64,000 bases of DNA from the NCBI RefSeq assembly GCF_004339675.1, contig NZ_SLVM01000017.1, positions 1-64,000 on the forward strand, given 5' to 3'. Shown here piece after piece: positions 8,158 to 16,367 of the stretch. Position numbers and translations under genes: made by a program. Origin of the DNA: Rhodovulum steppense (GTDB lineage Bacteria; Pseudomonadota; Alphaproteobacteria; Rhodobacterales; Rhodobacteraceae). Numbering within the stretch: position 1 is the stretch's first letter; each line of letters begins with the position of its first letter. The notes beneath the pieces are model-generated. The model was not told the origin of the DNA, did not search any database, and saw nothing but the letters and a program-made list of their open reading frames with translations.

Positions 8158-9999
8158 GTGTTCCGCTTCTTCGAAAACCTGGTCGATCCCTACACGGCCT
8201 ACCGCCAGACCGACACCCCGCCGCAGCGGCTGGCTCCGTTCCTGTGGGACTATGCCCGCCCCTTCCGCAAGGTCTTTGTCGCCGCCATCGTGCTGGCCAT
8301 CGTCGTGGCCGCGGTCGAGGTCTGGCTGATCCACGCGATGGGGCAGGTGGTCGATATCCTGTCCTCGGGCACGCCCGAACAGGTCTGGGACGATTACGGT
8401 CTGACCCTGATCGTGCTGGCGGTCTTCATCCTGATCCTGCGCCCGGTGCTGCAAGGGCTGGATGTGGCGATCCTCAACAACGCGATCATGCCGAATTTCG
8501 GCGCGCTGATCCGCTGGCGGGCGCATGCGCAGGTGCTGCGCCAGTCGGTCGGCTGGTTCGAGAACGATTTCGCCGGCCGCATCGCCAACCGCATCATGCA
8601 GACACCCCCCGCGGCGGGCGAGGCGGTGTTCCAGATCTTCGACGCCATCGCCTTTGCCGCGGCCTATACCATCGGCGCGCTGATCCTGCTGGGCCAGGCC
8701 GATCCGCGGCTGGCGGTGCCGCTGGTGATCTGGCTTGTGTTCTATGCCGCCCTGGTGCGCTGGACGATGAAGCGGGTCGGCCCCGCGTCCAAGGCCGCGT
8801 CGGACGCGCGCAGCGCGGTGACGGGCCGCGTGGTCGATGCCTATACAAACATCCATGCGGTCAAGCTGTTCGCCCATCACGACCGCGAGCTTGCCTATGC
8901 CAAAGAGGCGATCGACCGCTCGCGCGAGACCTTTGCCGCCGAGATGCGCATCTTCACCAGGATGGACATCGCGCTGACCGCGCTGAACGGCTTTCTCATC
9001 GTGGGCGTGGTGGGCTGGGCGATCCTTCTGTGGATGCAGGGCACGGCCAGCGTGGGCGTGGTCGCGGCGGCCACCGCGCTGACCTTGCGGCTGAACGCGA
9101 TGACCGGCTGGATCATGTGGGCGGTGTCGAGCTTCTTCCGCTCGCTCGGCGTCGTGGCCGAGGGGATGGAGACCATCGCTCAGCCGATCACCCTGACCGA
9201 TGCGAAGGACGCGACGCCGCTGGCCCTGCGCGAGGGGCGGATCGAGTTCCAGTCCCTGACCCACCATTACGGGCGAGGCTTCGGGGGGCTGGACCGGGTT
9301 GACCTGACGATCCGCCCGGGCGAAAAGGTCGGCCTGATCGGCCGGTCGGGGGCGGGCAAGTCGACGCTGGTGAAGCTTCTGCTGCGGTTCTACGAGGCCG
9401 AGGGCGGGCGCATCCTGATCGACGGGCAGGACATCGCGCAGGTCACTCAGGAATCCCTGCGCCGCCAGATCGGCATGGTCAGTCAGGACGCCAGCCTGAT
9501 GCACCGCTCGGTCCGCGACAACATCCTTTACGGCCGCCCCGAGGCCAGCGAGGCGGAGATGATCGAGGCGGCAGGCCGGGCCGAAGCGCATGAGTTCATC
9601 CTTGATCTGCGCGATCCCGAGGGGCGCGCGGGCTATGACGCGCAGGTGGGCGAGCGGGGCGTGAAACTGTCTGGCGGGCAACGCCAGCGCGTGGCGCTCG
9701 CCCGCGTGATCCTCAAGGACGCGCCGATCCTCGTGCTGGACGAGGCGACATCGGCCCTTGATTCCGAGGTCGAGGCGGCGATCCAGGACACGCTTTACAA
9801 CGTGATGGAGGGCAAGACCGTGATCGCCATCGCGCACAGGCTCTCGACCATCGCGCATATGGACCGGATCGTGGTGCTGGATGCGGGCCGCATCGTCGAA
9901 CAGGGCAGCCATGCCGAATTGCTGGCGCAGAACGGCCTTTACGCGCGGTTCTGGGCGCGCCAGTCGGGCGGTTTCATCGGCACCGAGGCGGCGGAATGA
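8158..9999 (+). CDS. ABC exporter, fused permease and ATPase
   Basis: The product (613 residues from the GTG at 8158) is a half-transporter with six predicted membrane helices in roughly the first 330 residues and a C-terminal ATPase with Walker A GRSGAGKST, signature LSGGQRQR, Walker B ILVLDEATSALD and an H-loop in AIAHRLSTI. It is of the MsbA/multidrug exporter type; the substrate is unknown. The start is uncertain: GTG 8158 begins just before the conserved FRFFENLVDPY region, while ATG 8092 would add 22 residues and has no ribosome-binding site. The stop overlaps the next start as ATGA. Confidence 0.88.
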   Translation: MFRFFENLVDPYTAYRQTDTPPQRLAPFLWDYARPFRKVFVAAIVLAIVVAAVEVWLIHAMGQVVDILSSGTPEQVWDDYGLTLIVLAVFILILRPVLQGLDVAILNNAIMPNFGALIRWRAHAQVLRQSVGWFENDFAGRIANRIMQTPPAAGEAVFQIFDAIAFAAAYTIGALILLGQADPRLAVPLVIWLVFYAALVRWTMKRVGPASKAASDARSAVTGRVVDAYTNIHAVKLFAHHDRELAYAKEAIDRSRETFAAEMRIFTRMDIALTALNGFLIVGVVGWAILLWMQGTASVGVVAAATALTLRLNAMTGWIMWAVSSFFRSLGVVAEGMETIAQPITLTDAKDATPLALREGRIEFQSLTHHYGRGFGGLDRVDLTIRPGEKVGLIGRSGAGKSTLVKLLLRFYEAEGGRILIDGQDIAQVTQESLRRQIGMVSQDASLMHRSVRDNILYGRPEASEAEMIEAAGRAEAHEFILDLRDPEGRAGYDAQVGERGVKLSGGQRQRVALARVILKDAPILVLDEATSALDSEVEAAIQDTLYNVMEGKTVIAIAHRLSTIAHMDRIVVLDAGRIVEQGSHAELLAQNGLYARFWARQSGGFIGTEAAE

Positions 10000-11243
10000 G
10001 CCTGACGATCGACCGGCTGTCCCTGCGCGGCGAAGGGGTCACGGCCGAAGGTGTGACCGTCGCGCTGGCGTTGCCCGGCGAGCTTGTCGAGGGCGAGATC
10101 GCCGAGGGCCGCATCGCCCGGCCGCGCATCCTGACGCCCGTGGCAGACCGCGTGCGCCCGCCCTGTCCGCATTTCGCCAGTTGCGGCGGCTGCGCGCTGC
10201 AACATGCCAGCGACGGTTTCGTGGCCGCGTGGAAGACCGGCGTGGTCGAAACCGCGCTGGCAGGGCAGGGGCTGGCCGCGCCGCTGGACCCGATCCACAC
10301 TTCGCCCCCCGCCAGCCGCCGCCGCGCCGTTCTGGCCGGGCGGCGCACGAAAAAGGGCGTTCTGGTCGGCTTTCACGGGCGGGCCAGCGATCAGATCGTC
10401 GCGATCCCCGATTGTCGGCTCCTGCATCCCGACCTGATGGCCGCCCTGCCCGGATGCGAGGCGCTGGTGGCGCTGGGTGCCTCGCGCAGCGGCGAGGTCA
10501 CGCTGACGCTGACCCGCTCCGAGGATGGGGTGGATCTGGCCGTCACGGGCAGCAAACCGGCTGCCGCCGCCGGGCTGGCCGCGCTTGCCGAACGCCACGA
10601 CCTGGCCCGGCTGACCTGGAATGGCGAGGTGATCGCCACCCGCCGCCCGCCGCGGCAGCGGATGGGCCGCGCCCATGTCGTGCCGCCGCCCGGGGCCTTT
10701 CTTCAGGCGACCGAGGACGGACAGGCGGCGCTGACCCAGGCCGTGCGCGCGGCCCTTGCGGGCGCGCAGCGGGTCGCCGACCTGTTCGCGGGTTGCGGCA
10801 CCTTTGCCCTGCCGCTGGCCGAGGCGGCCGAGGTTCACGCGGTCGAGGGCGACGCCGCGATGCTGGCCGCGCTCGACCGGGGCTGGCGCGGGGCGCCGGG
10901 GCTGAAACGGGTCACGCATGAGGCGCGCGACCTGTTCCGCCGTCCGCTGCGCCCGGACGAACTGGCCCGCTTCGACGGGGCCGTGATCGACCCGCCGCGC
11001 GCGGGCTCCGAGGCGCAGGTGGACCAGATCGCCGCCTCAGGTCTTGCGCGGCTTGCCTATGTCTCGTGCAATCCCGTGACCTTTGCCCGCGACGCGAAAA
11101 GGCTGGACTCTGCGGGATTCCGCCTTGGCGGCGTGCAGGTGGTCGATCAGTTCCGCTGGTCCTCCCATGTGGAACTTGTCGCCACATTCACGCGGGGCCA
11201 TATCGCCAGTCAACGCGGCTTTCCGATTCGAGTGGAGCAATGA
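9996..11243 (+). CDS. 23S rRNA/tRNA (uracil-C5)-methyltransferase, RlmD/TrmA family
   Basis: The 415-residue product methylates uracil C5 in RNA using S-adenosylmethionine. It has the 4Fe-4S cluster cysteines (CPHFASCGGCALQH, near residues 57-70, with a further Cys downstream), the SAM-binding DLFAGCGTFALPL, the DPPRAG motif, and the catalytic cysteine in YVSCNP. The cluster cysteines favour the RlmC/RlmD subfamily, but the exact uridine cannot be told by eye. It is coupled by ATGA to the ABC exporter upstream and to the channel gene downstream. Confidence 0.88.
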   Translation: MSLTIDRLSLRGEGVTAEGVTVALALPGELVEGEIAEGRIARPRILTPVADRVRPPCPHFASCGGCALQHASDGFVAAWKTGVVETALAGQGLAAPLDPIHTSPPASRRRAVLAGRRTKKGVLVGFHGRASDQIVAIPDCRLLHPDLMAALPGCEALVALGASRSGEVTLTLTRSEDGVDLAVTGSKPAAAAGLAALAERHDLARLTWNGEVIATRRPPRQRMGRAHVVPPPGAFLQATEDGQAALTQAVRAALAGAQRVADLFAGCGTFALPLAEAAEVHAVEGDAAMLAALDRGWRGAPGLKRVTHEARDLFRRPLRPDELARFDGAVIDPPRAGSEAQVDQIAASGLARLAYVSCNPVTFARDAKRLDSAGFRLGGVQVVDQFRWSSHVELVATFTRGHIASQRGFPIRVEQ

Positions 11244-12067
11244 GGGACAGACTGGCCAAGGCGCTTGAGCGCCCCGTCACGCGCAACGCCATCATGGGCG
11301 TGATCCTGTTCAACGCCGTGCTGCTGGGGATGGAGACGTCCGGCAGCATCATGGCCGAGGCAGGCCCCCTGATCCTGATGCTGGACAAGCTGTGCCTTGC
11401 GATCTTCGTGGCCGAGATCGCGGCCAAGCTTGTGGCCTATCGGCTGTCCTTCTTCCGCTCGGGCTGGAACATCTTCGATTTCGCCATTGTCGGCATCTCT
11501 CTGGTGCCCGGCGCGCAGACGCTCAGCGTGCTGCGCGCGCTGCGCATCCTGCGTCTGCTGCGCGTGATCTCGGTCGCGCCGCGCCTGCGCCGGGTGGTCG
11601 AGGGGTTCATCACCGCGCTGCCGGGCATGGGCTCGGTCTTCCTGCTGATGGGGATGATCTTCTATATCGGCGCGGTCATGGCGACCAAGCTGTTCGGGGA
11701 TGCCTTCCCCGACTGGTTCGGCACGCTGGGTCTGTCGGCCTATTCGCTATTCCAGGTGATGACGCTGGAAAGCTGGTCGATGGGCATCGTTCGCCCAGTG
11801 ATGGAGGTTTTCCCCTATGCCTGGGCGTTCTTCGTGCCGTTCATCATGGTCACGACCTTCGCGGTGGTGAACCTGCTGGTGGGCCTGATCGTCAACTCGA
11901 TGCAGGACGCCCACCACGAAGAGGACGTGCAGCGCACCGATGCCTATCGCGACGAGGTGCTGTCGCGGCTGGCCGCGATCGAGGCCCGGCTTTCGGGGTC
12001 CGACGCCGCGCCAGAGGCGCGTTTGCAGGATGAATCCGCACGAAAAATCGCGTATGATCGCCCCTAG
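11240..12067 (+). CDS. Bacterial voltage-gated sodium channel, NaChBac/NavAb type
   Basis: The 275-residue product is a six-helix voltage-gated channel subunit that should form a homotetramer. S4 carries four arginines at three-residue spacing (R99, R102, R105, R108 in LRALRILRLLR). The selectivity filter is TLESWSM at residues 175-181, the high-field-strength Glu filter of bacterial sodium channels and the same string as in NavAb. A polar helical tail after S6 (about 222-255) fits the C-terminal coiled coil that holds the tetramer. ATG 11240 overlaps the stop of the methyltransferase; an upstream extension from 11066 lies antisense-like over that gene and was rejected. The physiological role is unknown. 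Confidence 0.9.
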   Translation: MRDRLAKALERPVTRNAIMGVILFNAVLLGMETSGSIMAEAGPLILMLDKLCLAIFVAEIAAKLVAYRLSFFRSGWNIFDFAIVGISLVPGAQTLSVLRALRILRLLRVISVAPRLRRVVEGFITALPGMGSVFLLMGMIFYIGAVMATKLFGDAFPDWFGTLGLSAYSLFQVMTLESWSMGIVRPVMEVFPYAWAFFVPFIMVTTFAVVNLLVGLIVNSMQDAHHEEDVQRTDAYRDEVLSRLAAIEARLSGSDAAPEARLQDESARKIAYDRP

Positions 12068-12099
12068 GCAAGAAACCGGAACGAGCGGACAAGGCGGGA

Positions 12100-12594
12100 A
12101 TGATCGGACGACGTGCTTTCATGGCGGCGGGAGCGTGTCTTGCGCTGTCCGCCTGCGGATCGAAATTCAGAACCTATAACGGGCCCGAGGTCACGCGGGT
12201 CGTGGTGTTCAAGGACAAGCGGCGGATGTATCTGCTGCACCATGACAAGGTGCTCAAGGGGTTCGATGTCGGGCTGGGGTTCCAGCCCAACGGGCACAAG
12301 CTGCACGAGGGCGACGGGCGCACGCCCGAAGGGCGCTACCTGATAGACCGGCGCAATCCGAACAGCAATTTCCATCTGTCGGTGGGCATATCCTACCCGA
12401 ACGAGCGCGATGTCGAGGTGGCGCGCGCGCTGGGCCTCAGCCCGGGCGGGGATATCTTCATCCATGGCCGGGCGGGCAAGCACAAGGGCAAGCGCCGCGA
12501 CTGGACCGAAGGGTGCATCGCGGTCTCGGATCGCGAGATCGAACAGATCTATGCCATGGTGCGCGATGGCACCGTGATTGACATCCTGCCCTGA
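12100..12594 (+). CDS. L,D-transpeptidase family lipoprotein (YkuD domain)
   Basis: The 164-residue product has a lipoprotein signal with lipobox LSAC near residue 19 and a YkuD domain with the catalytic His in FIHGRAG and Cys in WTEGCIAVSD. Such enzymes form 3-3 peptidoglycan cross-links or attach proteins to the wall, in the periplasm. The domain is the short form, with no peptidoglycan-binding repeat. It follows the channel gene by 32 bp and may share its transcript. Confidence 0.88.
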   Translation: MIGRRAFMAAGACLALSACGSKFRTYNGPEVTRVVVFKDKRRMYLLHHDKVLKGFDVGLGFQPNGHKLHEGDGRTPEGRYLIDRRNPNSNFHLSVGISYPNERDVEVARALGLSPGGDIFIHGRAGKHKGKRRDWTEGCIAVSDREIEQIYAMVRDGTVIDILP

Positions 12595-12616
12595 GGCGGC
12601 GCGAATCGGGCCGCGC

Positions 12617-13153
12617 CTAGAAGGCCGAAGCGACCTGATCCGCCCGCGATCCGGTGATAAGCGACCACCAGATCTTGCCGTTCGGCTCCTGGTAATAGGC
12701 AAAGCCCATATCGGTCAGCCGCGGCATCAGCAGCGTTTCGCGCTTCTCGGGATCCTCCAGCCAGGCGGCCAGGATTTCCAGCTCGGTCTCGTAGGTCTCG
12801 GCGATCAGTTCGGCGCCGACCCCGCCCTGGTAGCCCGCACGGTTCACCCGGTCCAGCGTCGAGGAACCGTCAGAGCCGAAGGTCCAGGGCCGGTTCTGCA
12901 CCGCCATGTCGCGGGCATGGGTGGCGGCGGCAGCGTTCAGCCGCGAATCGAGTTCCAGCGAACGCACGCCGCGGGCCTCGCGCAGGGCGTTCACCGCGTC
13001 CAGCATCCGGTACTGGATGCGCGCCCGATCCGCCTGCGAGATGCGGTAGACCTGCGGCAGGGGCTTGCCGTCCGGGCCAAGCCGGACGGGGTCGGTGGGG
13101 GTGCACGCCGTAACGGCAAGAATGATCGCAAGAGCCGGGACCAGAACTTTCAT
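12617..13153 (-). CDS. CAP/SCP-domain lipoprotein
   Basis: The 178-residue product has a lipoprotein signal (lipobox VTAC near residue 17) and a CAP (SCP/PR-1-like) domain, seen in the AVNALREARGV...LNAAAATHARDMA region and in the later GELIAET-like segment with YETELEILAAWLEDPEKRETLL. These secreted proteins are common in bacteria but their activity is mostly unknown. It is convergent with the upstream transpeptidase and divergent from the second one, so three envelope proteins stand together. Confidence 0.75.
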   Translation of the reverse strand: MKVLVPALAIILAVTACTPTDPVRLGPDGKPLPQVYRISQADRARIQYRMLDAVNALREARGVRSLELDSRLNAAAATHARDMAVQNRPWTFGSDGSSTLDRVNRAGYQGGVGAELIAETYETELEILAAWLEDPEKRETLLMPRLTDMGFAYYQEPNGKIWWSLITGSRADQVASAF

Positions 13154-13237
13154 CGGGACATCCTAACACGCTTCGGGCGATGTCTAGCGGCTCTGCGCCG
13201 CCGGTTCAAATCCCCTGAGCGCTGACAGGTCTTTGAA

Positions 13238-13266
13238 TTGCGGGGATGCACGGTCAAGCGTATATA
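13238..13266 (+). promoter_or_regulatory. Candidate promoter of the second L,D-transpeptidase
   Basis: TTGCGG (13238-13243), a 17-base spacer and TATATA (13261-13266) lie about 40 bases before the TTG start at 13306. Confidence 0.4.
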
Positions 13267-13305
13267 TCAGCGCAAAGTGGAACCCTTCCAAGCTTGGAGT
13301 GAAAG

Positions 13306-13911
13306 TTGAACAGCAAGGTCCCGTCTTTCCCGTGTCGCGTGACGCGCAGGCGATTCGTCGGCGGTTCGGCTGCGCTCCTTGGCGGACTGGCCGCGCCCGC
13401 CGTCCTTGGGCAGACCGTCGAGATGGAGCAGTCGATCGCCCAGGGGGCGCGGCGCAACACCGCGATGTTCCGGGCGCTGGACTGGCAGCCCTATTTCTCC
13501 GACCTGCGCAACGGGGCGGTTCTGGTCGATATCTCGTCGCGCGCGCTGCATTACTGGTCCGAGGACCGCGCGGTCTACAAGGTCTACCCGACCTCGGTGC
13601 CGATGTCCGAAGATCTGACCCGGCGCGGACGCACCTCGATCATCCGCAAGGTCGAAGGCCCGGACTGGCGCCCCACGCCCGCGATGAAGCAACGCAATCC
13701 CGAATGGCCGGACTACGTTCCGCCGGGGCCGGACAATCCGTTGGGCACCCACGCGCTGCACCTGAGCTGGACCTATTACCGGATACATGGCACCCACGAC
13801 ACCCGCAAGATCGGGCGGCGGTCGTCGAACGGGTGCGTCGGCCTTTATAACGAGCATATCGCCGAACTGTTCGACCTGGCCAAGGTGGGCACGCAGGTGT
13901 TGCTTATTTGA
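13306..13911 (+). CDS. L,D-transpeptidase, Tat-exported (YkuD domain)
   Basis: The 201-residue product has a twin-arginine-like leader (TRRRFVGG...LGGLAAPAVLG) and a YkuD domain with the catalytic motif IHGTHDTRKIGRR-SSNGCVGLYN (His and Cys both present). It should act on peptidoglycan in the periplasm. The start is an uncommon TTG at 13306, chosen because GGAG sits six bases upstream; a GTG at 13339 would cut into the leader just before the arginines. It is not closely similar to the lipoprotein transpeptidase at 12100. Confidence 0.87.
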   Translation: MNSKVPSFPCRVTRRRFVGGSAALLGGLAAPAVLGQTVEMEQSIAQGARRNTAMFRALDWQPYFSDLRNGAVLVDISSRALHYWSEDRAVYKVYPTSVPMSEDLTRRGRTSIIRKVEGPDWRPTPAMKQRNPEWPDYVPPGPDNPLGTHALHLSWTYYRIHGTHDTRKIGRRSSNGCVGLYNEHIAELFDLAKVGTQVLLI

Positions 13912-13951
13912 CGACAATTCCCGGGGCCGCCGGGCAGGGCGCTCTGCATTG

Positions 13952-13980
13952 TTGAAAACGGTGCCCGCCGCGGATTAGAC
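13952..13980 (+). promoter_or_regulatory. Promoter of the small membrane protein gene
   Basis: TTGAAA (13952-13957), a 17-base spacer and TTAGAC (13975-13980) give a good sigma-70-type match, with an untranslated leader of about 65 bases before 14053. Confidence 0.5.
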
Positions 13981-14052
13981 AGGAGTCACATGCCTTCGAT
14001 GCATGCGACAGGCGGATCCATCCGTCTCGCGCTGTTATTTGGGAGTAGAAAG

Positions 14053-14232
14053 ATGAAGAAGATCGCCCTTGCCACGGCCCTTTCGGTTGCCGCGACTGCC
14101 GGTTTCGCCGGCGGCTACTCGGAGCCGGTCATGGAACCCGAAATCATCGTCCAGGACACCTCGTCCTCGGCCGGTGGCGTCATCGTTCCGATCCTGGCGC
14201 TGATCCTGTTTGCGGCCGTCATCGCCGACTGA
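14053..14232 (+). CDS. Small secreted/membrane protein
   Basis: This is a 59-residue protein with an N-terminal signal peptide (MKKIALATALSVAATAGFAGG), a short acidic stretch (EPVMEPEIIVQD), and a C-terminal hydrophobic segment (GGVIVPILALILFAAVIAD), so it is likely anchored in the inner membrane. The ATG at 14053 has GGGAG seven bases upstream. It is a single-gene unit, with its own promoter and an intrinsic terminator. I do not recognise its function. Confidence 0.75.
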   Translation: MKKIALATALSVAATAGFAGGYSEPVMEPEIIVQDTSSSAGGVIVPILALILFAAVIAD

Positions 14233-14253
14233 TCGGCGCGACACCGAAACGAA

Positions 14254-14290
14254 AAAGAAGGCGGTGGGAAACCACCGCCTTCTTTCTTTC
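14254..14290 (+). terminator. Intrinsic terminator after the small membrane protein gene
   Basis: A near-perfect 14-bp stem (AAAGAAGGCGGTGG with its complement) closes a GAAA loop at 14268-14271 and runs into a T-rich tail. The flanking A-run and T-run may let it also serve the convergent hemH transcript. Confidence 0.85.
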
Positions 14291-14316
14291 GTGCCTGACG
14301 TTCCATGGGCGCAGTG

Positions 14317-15408
14317 TCAGCCCAGCCAGCCGCACAGATGAGCGCGGATCACCTCGCACAGCGCCTCGATATGCTGATCGTCGTCGTTGAGGCAGGGGAT
14401 ATAGGTAAACTCCTCGCCGCCCGCCTCTTCGAAGCTTTCCCGGATCTCCTCGTTGATCTCTTCCAGCGTCTCGATGCAGTCGGCCGAGAAGGCCGGTGCA
14501 ATAACGGCGATCCTTTTCTTGCCGCGCTCGGCCAGCCGGGCGACCTCTTCCACGGTATAGGGTTGCAGCCATTCCTCGGGGCCGAATCGCGACTGGAAGG
14601 TGGTCGTGATCCGGTCATCCGCCCAGCCCAGCCGTTCCTTCAGCAGGCGCGTGGTCTTGAGGCACTGGCAATGATACGGGTCGCCCTCGGTCAGATAGCG
14701 CGTCGGCACCCCGTGATAGGAACAGACCAGCACGTCCGGCTTGTGTTCCAGAGCCGCGTAGCCCCGCTCGACCGAGGCGGCCAGCGCGTCGATATAGGCC
14801 GGGCTGTCGAAATAGGCGGGCACGGTGCGCACCTGCGGCTGCCATTTCTCGTCCATCAGCGCGCGGAAGAAATGATCGTTCGCGGTGGCCGACGTGGCGC
14901 CCGAATATTGCGGGTAAAGCGGGAAGAACAGGATCTTGCGGCAGCCCTTGTCGACCATCTCGCGCACCTTGGATCTGGTCGAGGGGCTGCCATAACGCAT
15001 GCAGAAATCCACCACGACCTCGCTGCCGAAACTGGCCTCCAGCGCCTCGCGCACCTTGGTGGTCTGCGATTTGGTGATGGTCATCAGGGGGCTTTCGCCC
15101 GCCTCGTGATTCCAGATCGACTTGTAGGCTTCGCCCGACGAGAACGGCCGCTTGGTCAGCACCACGAGTTGCAGGATCGGCTGCCAGATCCAGGGCGAAT
15201 AGTCGATCACCCGCTTGTCCGACAGGAACTCGTTCAGATAGCGCCGCATCGACCAGTAGTCGTAATTGTCCGGCGTGCCGAGATTGGCCAGCAGAATCCC
15301 CACCTTCTCGGGCGGAATCCTCGGGTGGTCGGCGGGGGCGTGGGCTGGACGCTGGGTTGTCGCAGAGGACAGACCATCCTTGCTCCCACCTTGCTTGGAG
15401 TCGAACAT
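14317..15408 (-). CDS. hemH: Ferrochelatase
   Basis: HemH inserts ferrous iron into protoporphyrin IX, the last step of protoheme synthesis. The 363-residue product has the family motifs GILLANLGTPDN, FPLYPQYSGATS, and the active-site SYHGVPTRYLTEGDPYHCQC with the conserved His. The ATG at 15408 was chosen from family length; a longer frame reaching 15612 overlaps the upstream methyltransferase and has no ribosome-binding site. Heme is needed by the diheme QhpA subunit encoded later in the window, but that is only a general link. Confidence 0.95.
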   Translation of the reverse strand: MFDSKQGGSKDGLSSATTQRPAHAPADHPRIPPEKVGILLANLGTPDNYDYWSMRRYLNEFLSDKRVIDYSPWIWQPILQLVVLTKRPFSSGEAYKSIWNHEAGESPLMTITKSQTTKVREALEASFGSEVVVDFCMRYGSPSTRSKVREMVDKGCRKILFFPLYPQYSGATSATANDHFFRALMDEKWQPQVRTVPAYFDSPAYIDALAASVERGYAALEHKPDVLVCSYHGVPTRYLTEGDPYHCQCLKTTRLLKERLGWADDRITTTFQSRFGPEEWLQPYTVEEVARLAERGKKRIAVIAPAFSADCIETLEEINEEIRESFEEAGGEEFTYIPCLNDDDQHIEALCEVIRAHLCGWLG

Positions 15409-15481
15409 CACGTCTTTTCCGGGATCTCTGTCGGGCTTCAAACTGGAATACCTCAAGCACATAAACGCATTCTGACCGGGG

Positions 15482-16324
15482 TCAATCCGCCCCCTGGCCG
15501 TTTCCGTCGCCAAGCATCCGCTCGGTCGTGCCCAGCGCCTCGGCCAGCCGGGCGCGAGCCGAACCTGGGCGCAACGGCCTGGGTTGCGTGTCCGCAGGCG
15601 CCCACCCCGCAAGGTAGATCAATTCCGCGGTTGCGGGGATGCGGCCATCCGGCCCGGCATGCGCCCCGGCATAGCGCCGGGCGGCCTCGGCGAACAGCGC
15701 GCGGGGGGCTGTCCGGCGGTGCCGCGCGGCCAGCGCGTTGGTCTCGCCCATCGCGCGCAACTCGCGCATCAGGTGGAAAGGGGTCTGGTAACTCACCATA
15801 TGCAGAGCAGAATCGGCCACGGGCAGCGCGAATCCCGCGCGTTGCAGCAACCCGCCCAGATCGCGAATCTCGCCCATCGGCAGCACCCGGGGCGACAGCC
15901 CGCCGGTCAGCGCCACCTCTGCCTCGGCCAGCGCCGCGCGCAACTCGTGCAGGCTGCGCCCGCCGAACAGAACGCCAAGAAACAGCCCGTCGGGCCGCAG
16001 CGCGCGGCGGCATTGCACCAGTTGCCCGACGGGATCGTTCGCCCAGTGCAGGCAGAGCGCATGGATCACAAGATCGTGTGCGCCGTGCTCCAGCGTCAGC
16101 GTCTCGTCATCCTCGACAAGCGCCGCGCCGGGAAAGCCGCGTTGCCACGGCTCGGGAAAACCGGTGACGATGGCAGGCGACGTAAAGGTTCTGTTAACCT
16201 CGATGAGCCTTTCCTGAATCTCGTCGGCTGCAAGTGCGTGCAGGAACAGCTCGGGCGCGCGGCGGGCGCGGGCACGGTGGCGCCTCAGCGCCGCACGGTC
16301 GGTCAGGTCGGGTGGGCTCTGCAT
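15482..16324 (-). CDS. SAM-dependent methyltransferase-like protein (BioC/NDUFAF5-like)
   Basis: The 280-residue product resembles the methyltransferase family that includes BioC and the complex I assembly factor NDUFAF5: LFLHALAADEIQERL at the start, then HDLVIHALCLHWANDPVGQLVQCRRALRPDGLFLG in the core. The glycine-rich SAM motif I expected near residues 50-65 reads VTGFPEPWQRGFPG and is poorly conserved. Methyl transfer is therefore uncertain. The gene faces away from comF, with 43 bp between the starts. Confidence 0.7.
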   Translation of the reverse strand: MQSPPDLTDRAALRRHRARARRAPELFLHALAADEIQERLIEVNRTFTSPAIVTGFPEPWQRGFPGAALVEDDETLTLEHGAHDLVIHALCLHWANDPVGQLVQCRRALRPDGLFLGVLFGGRSLHELRAALAEAEVALTGGLSPRVLPMGEIRDLGGLLQRAGFALPVADSALHMVSYQTPFHLMRELRAMGETNALAARHRRTAPRALFAEAARRYAGAHAGPDGRIPATAELIYLAGWAPADTQPRPLRPGSARARLAEALGTTERMLGDGNGQGAD

Positions 16325-16367
16325 CGGGTCTCCGCCAATCGAAGGGCCTATGTAGGGGCGGGGCCGG

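Noticed and set aside
13190-13225. GGTTCAAATCC resembles a tRNA T-arm
   Set aside because: The flanking bases do not form a 5-bp T-stem, and no acceptor, D or anticodon arms can be built upstream.
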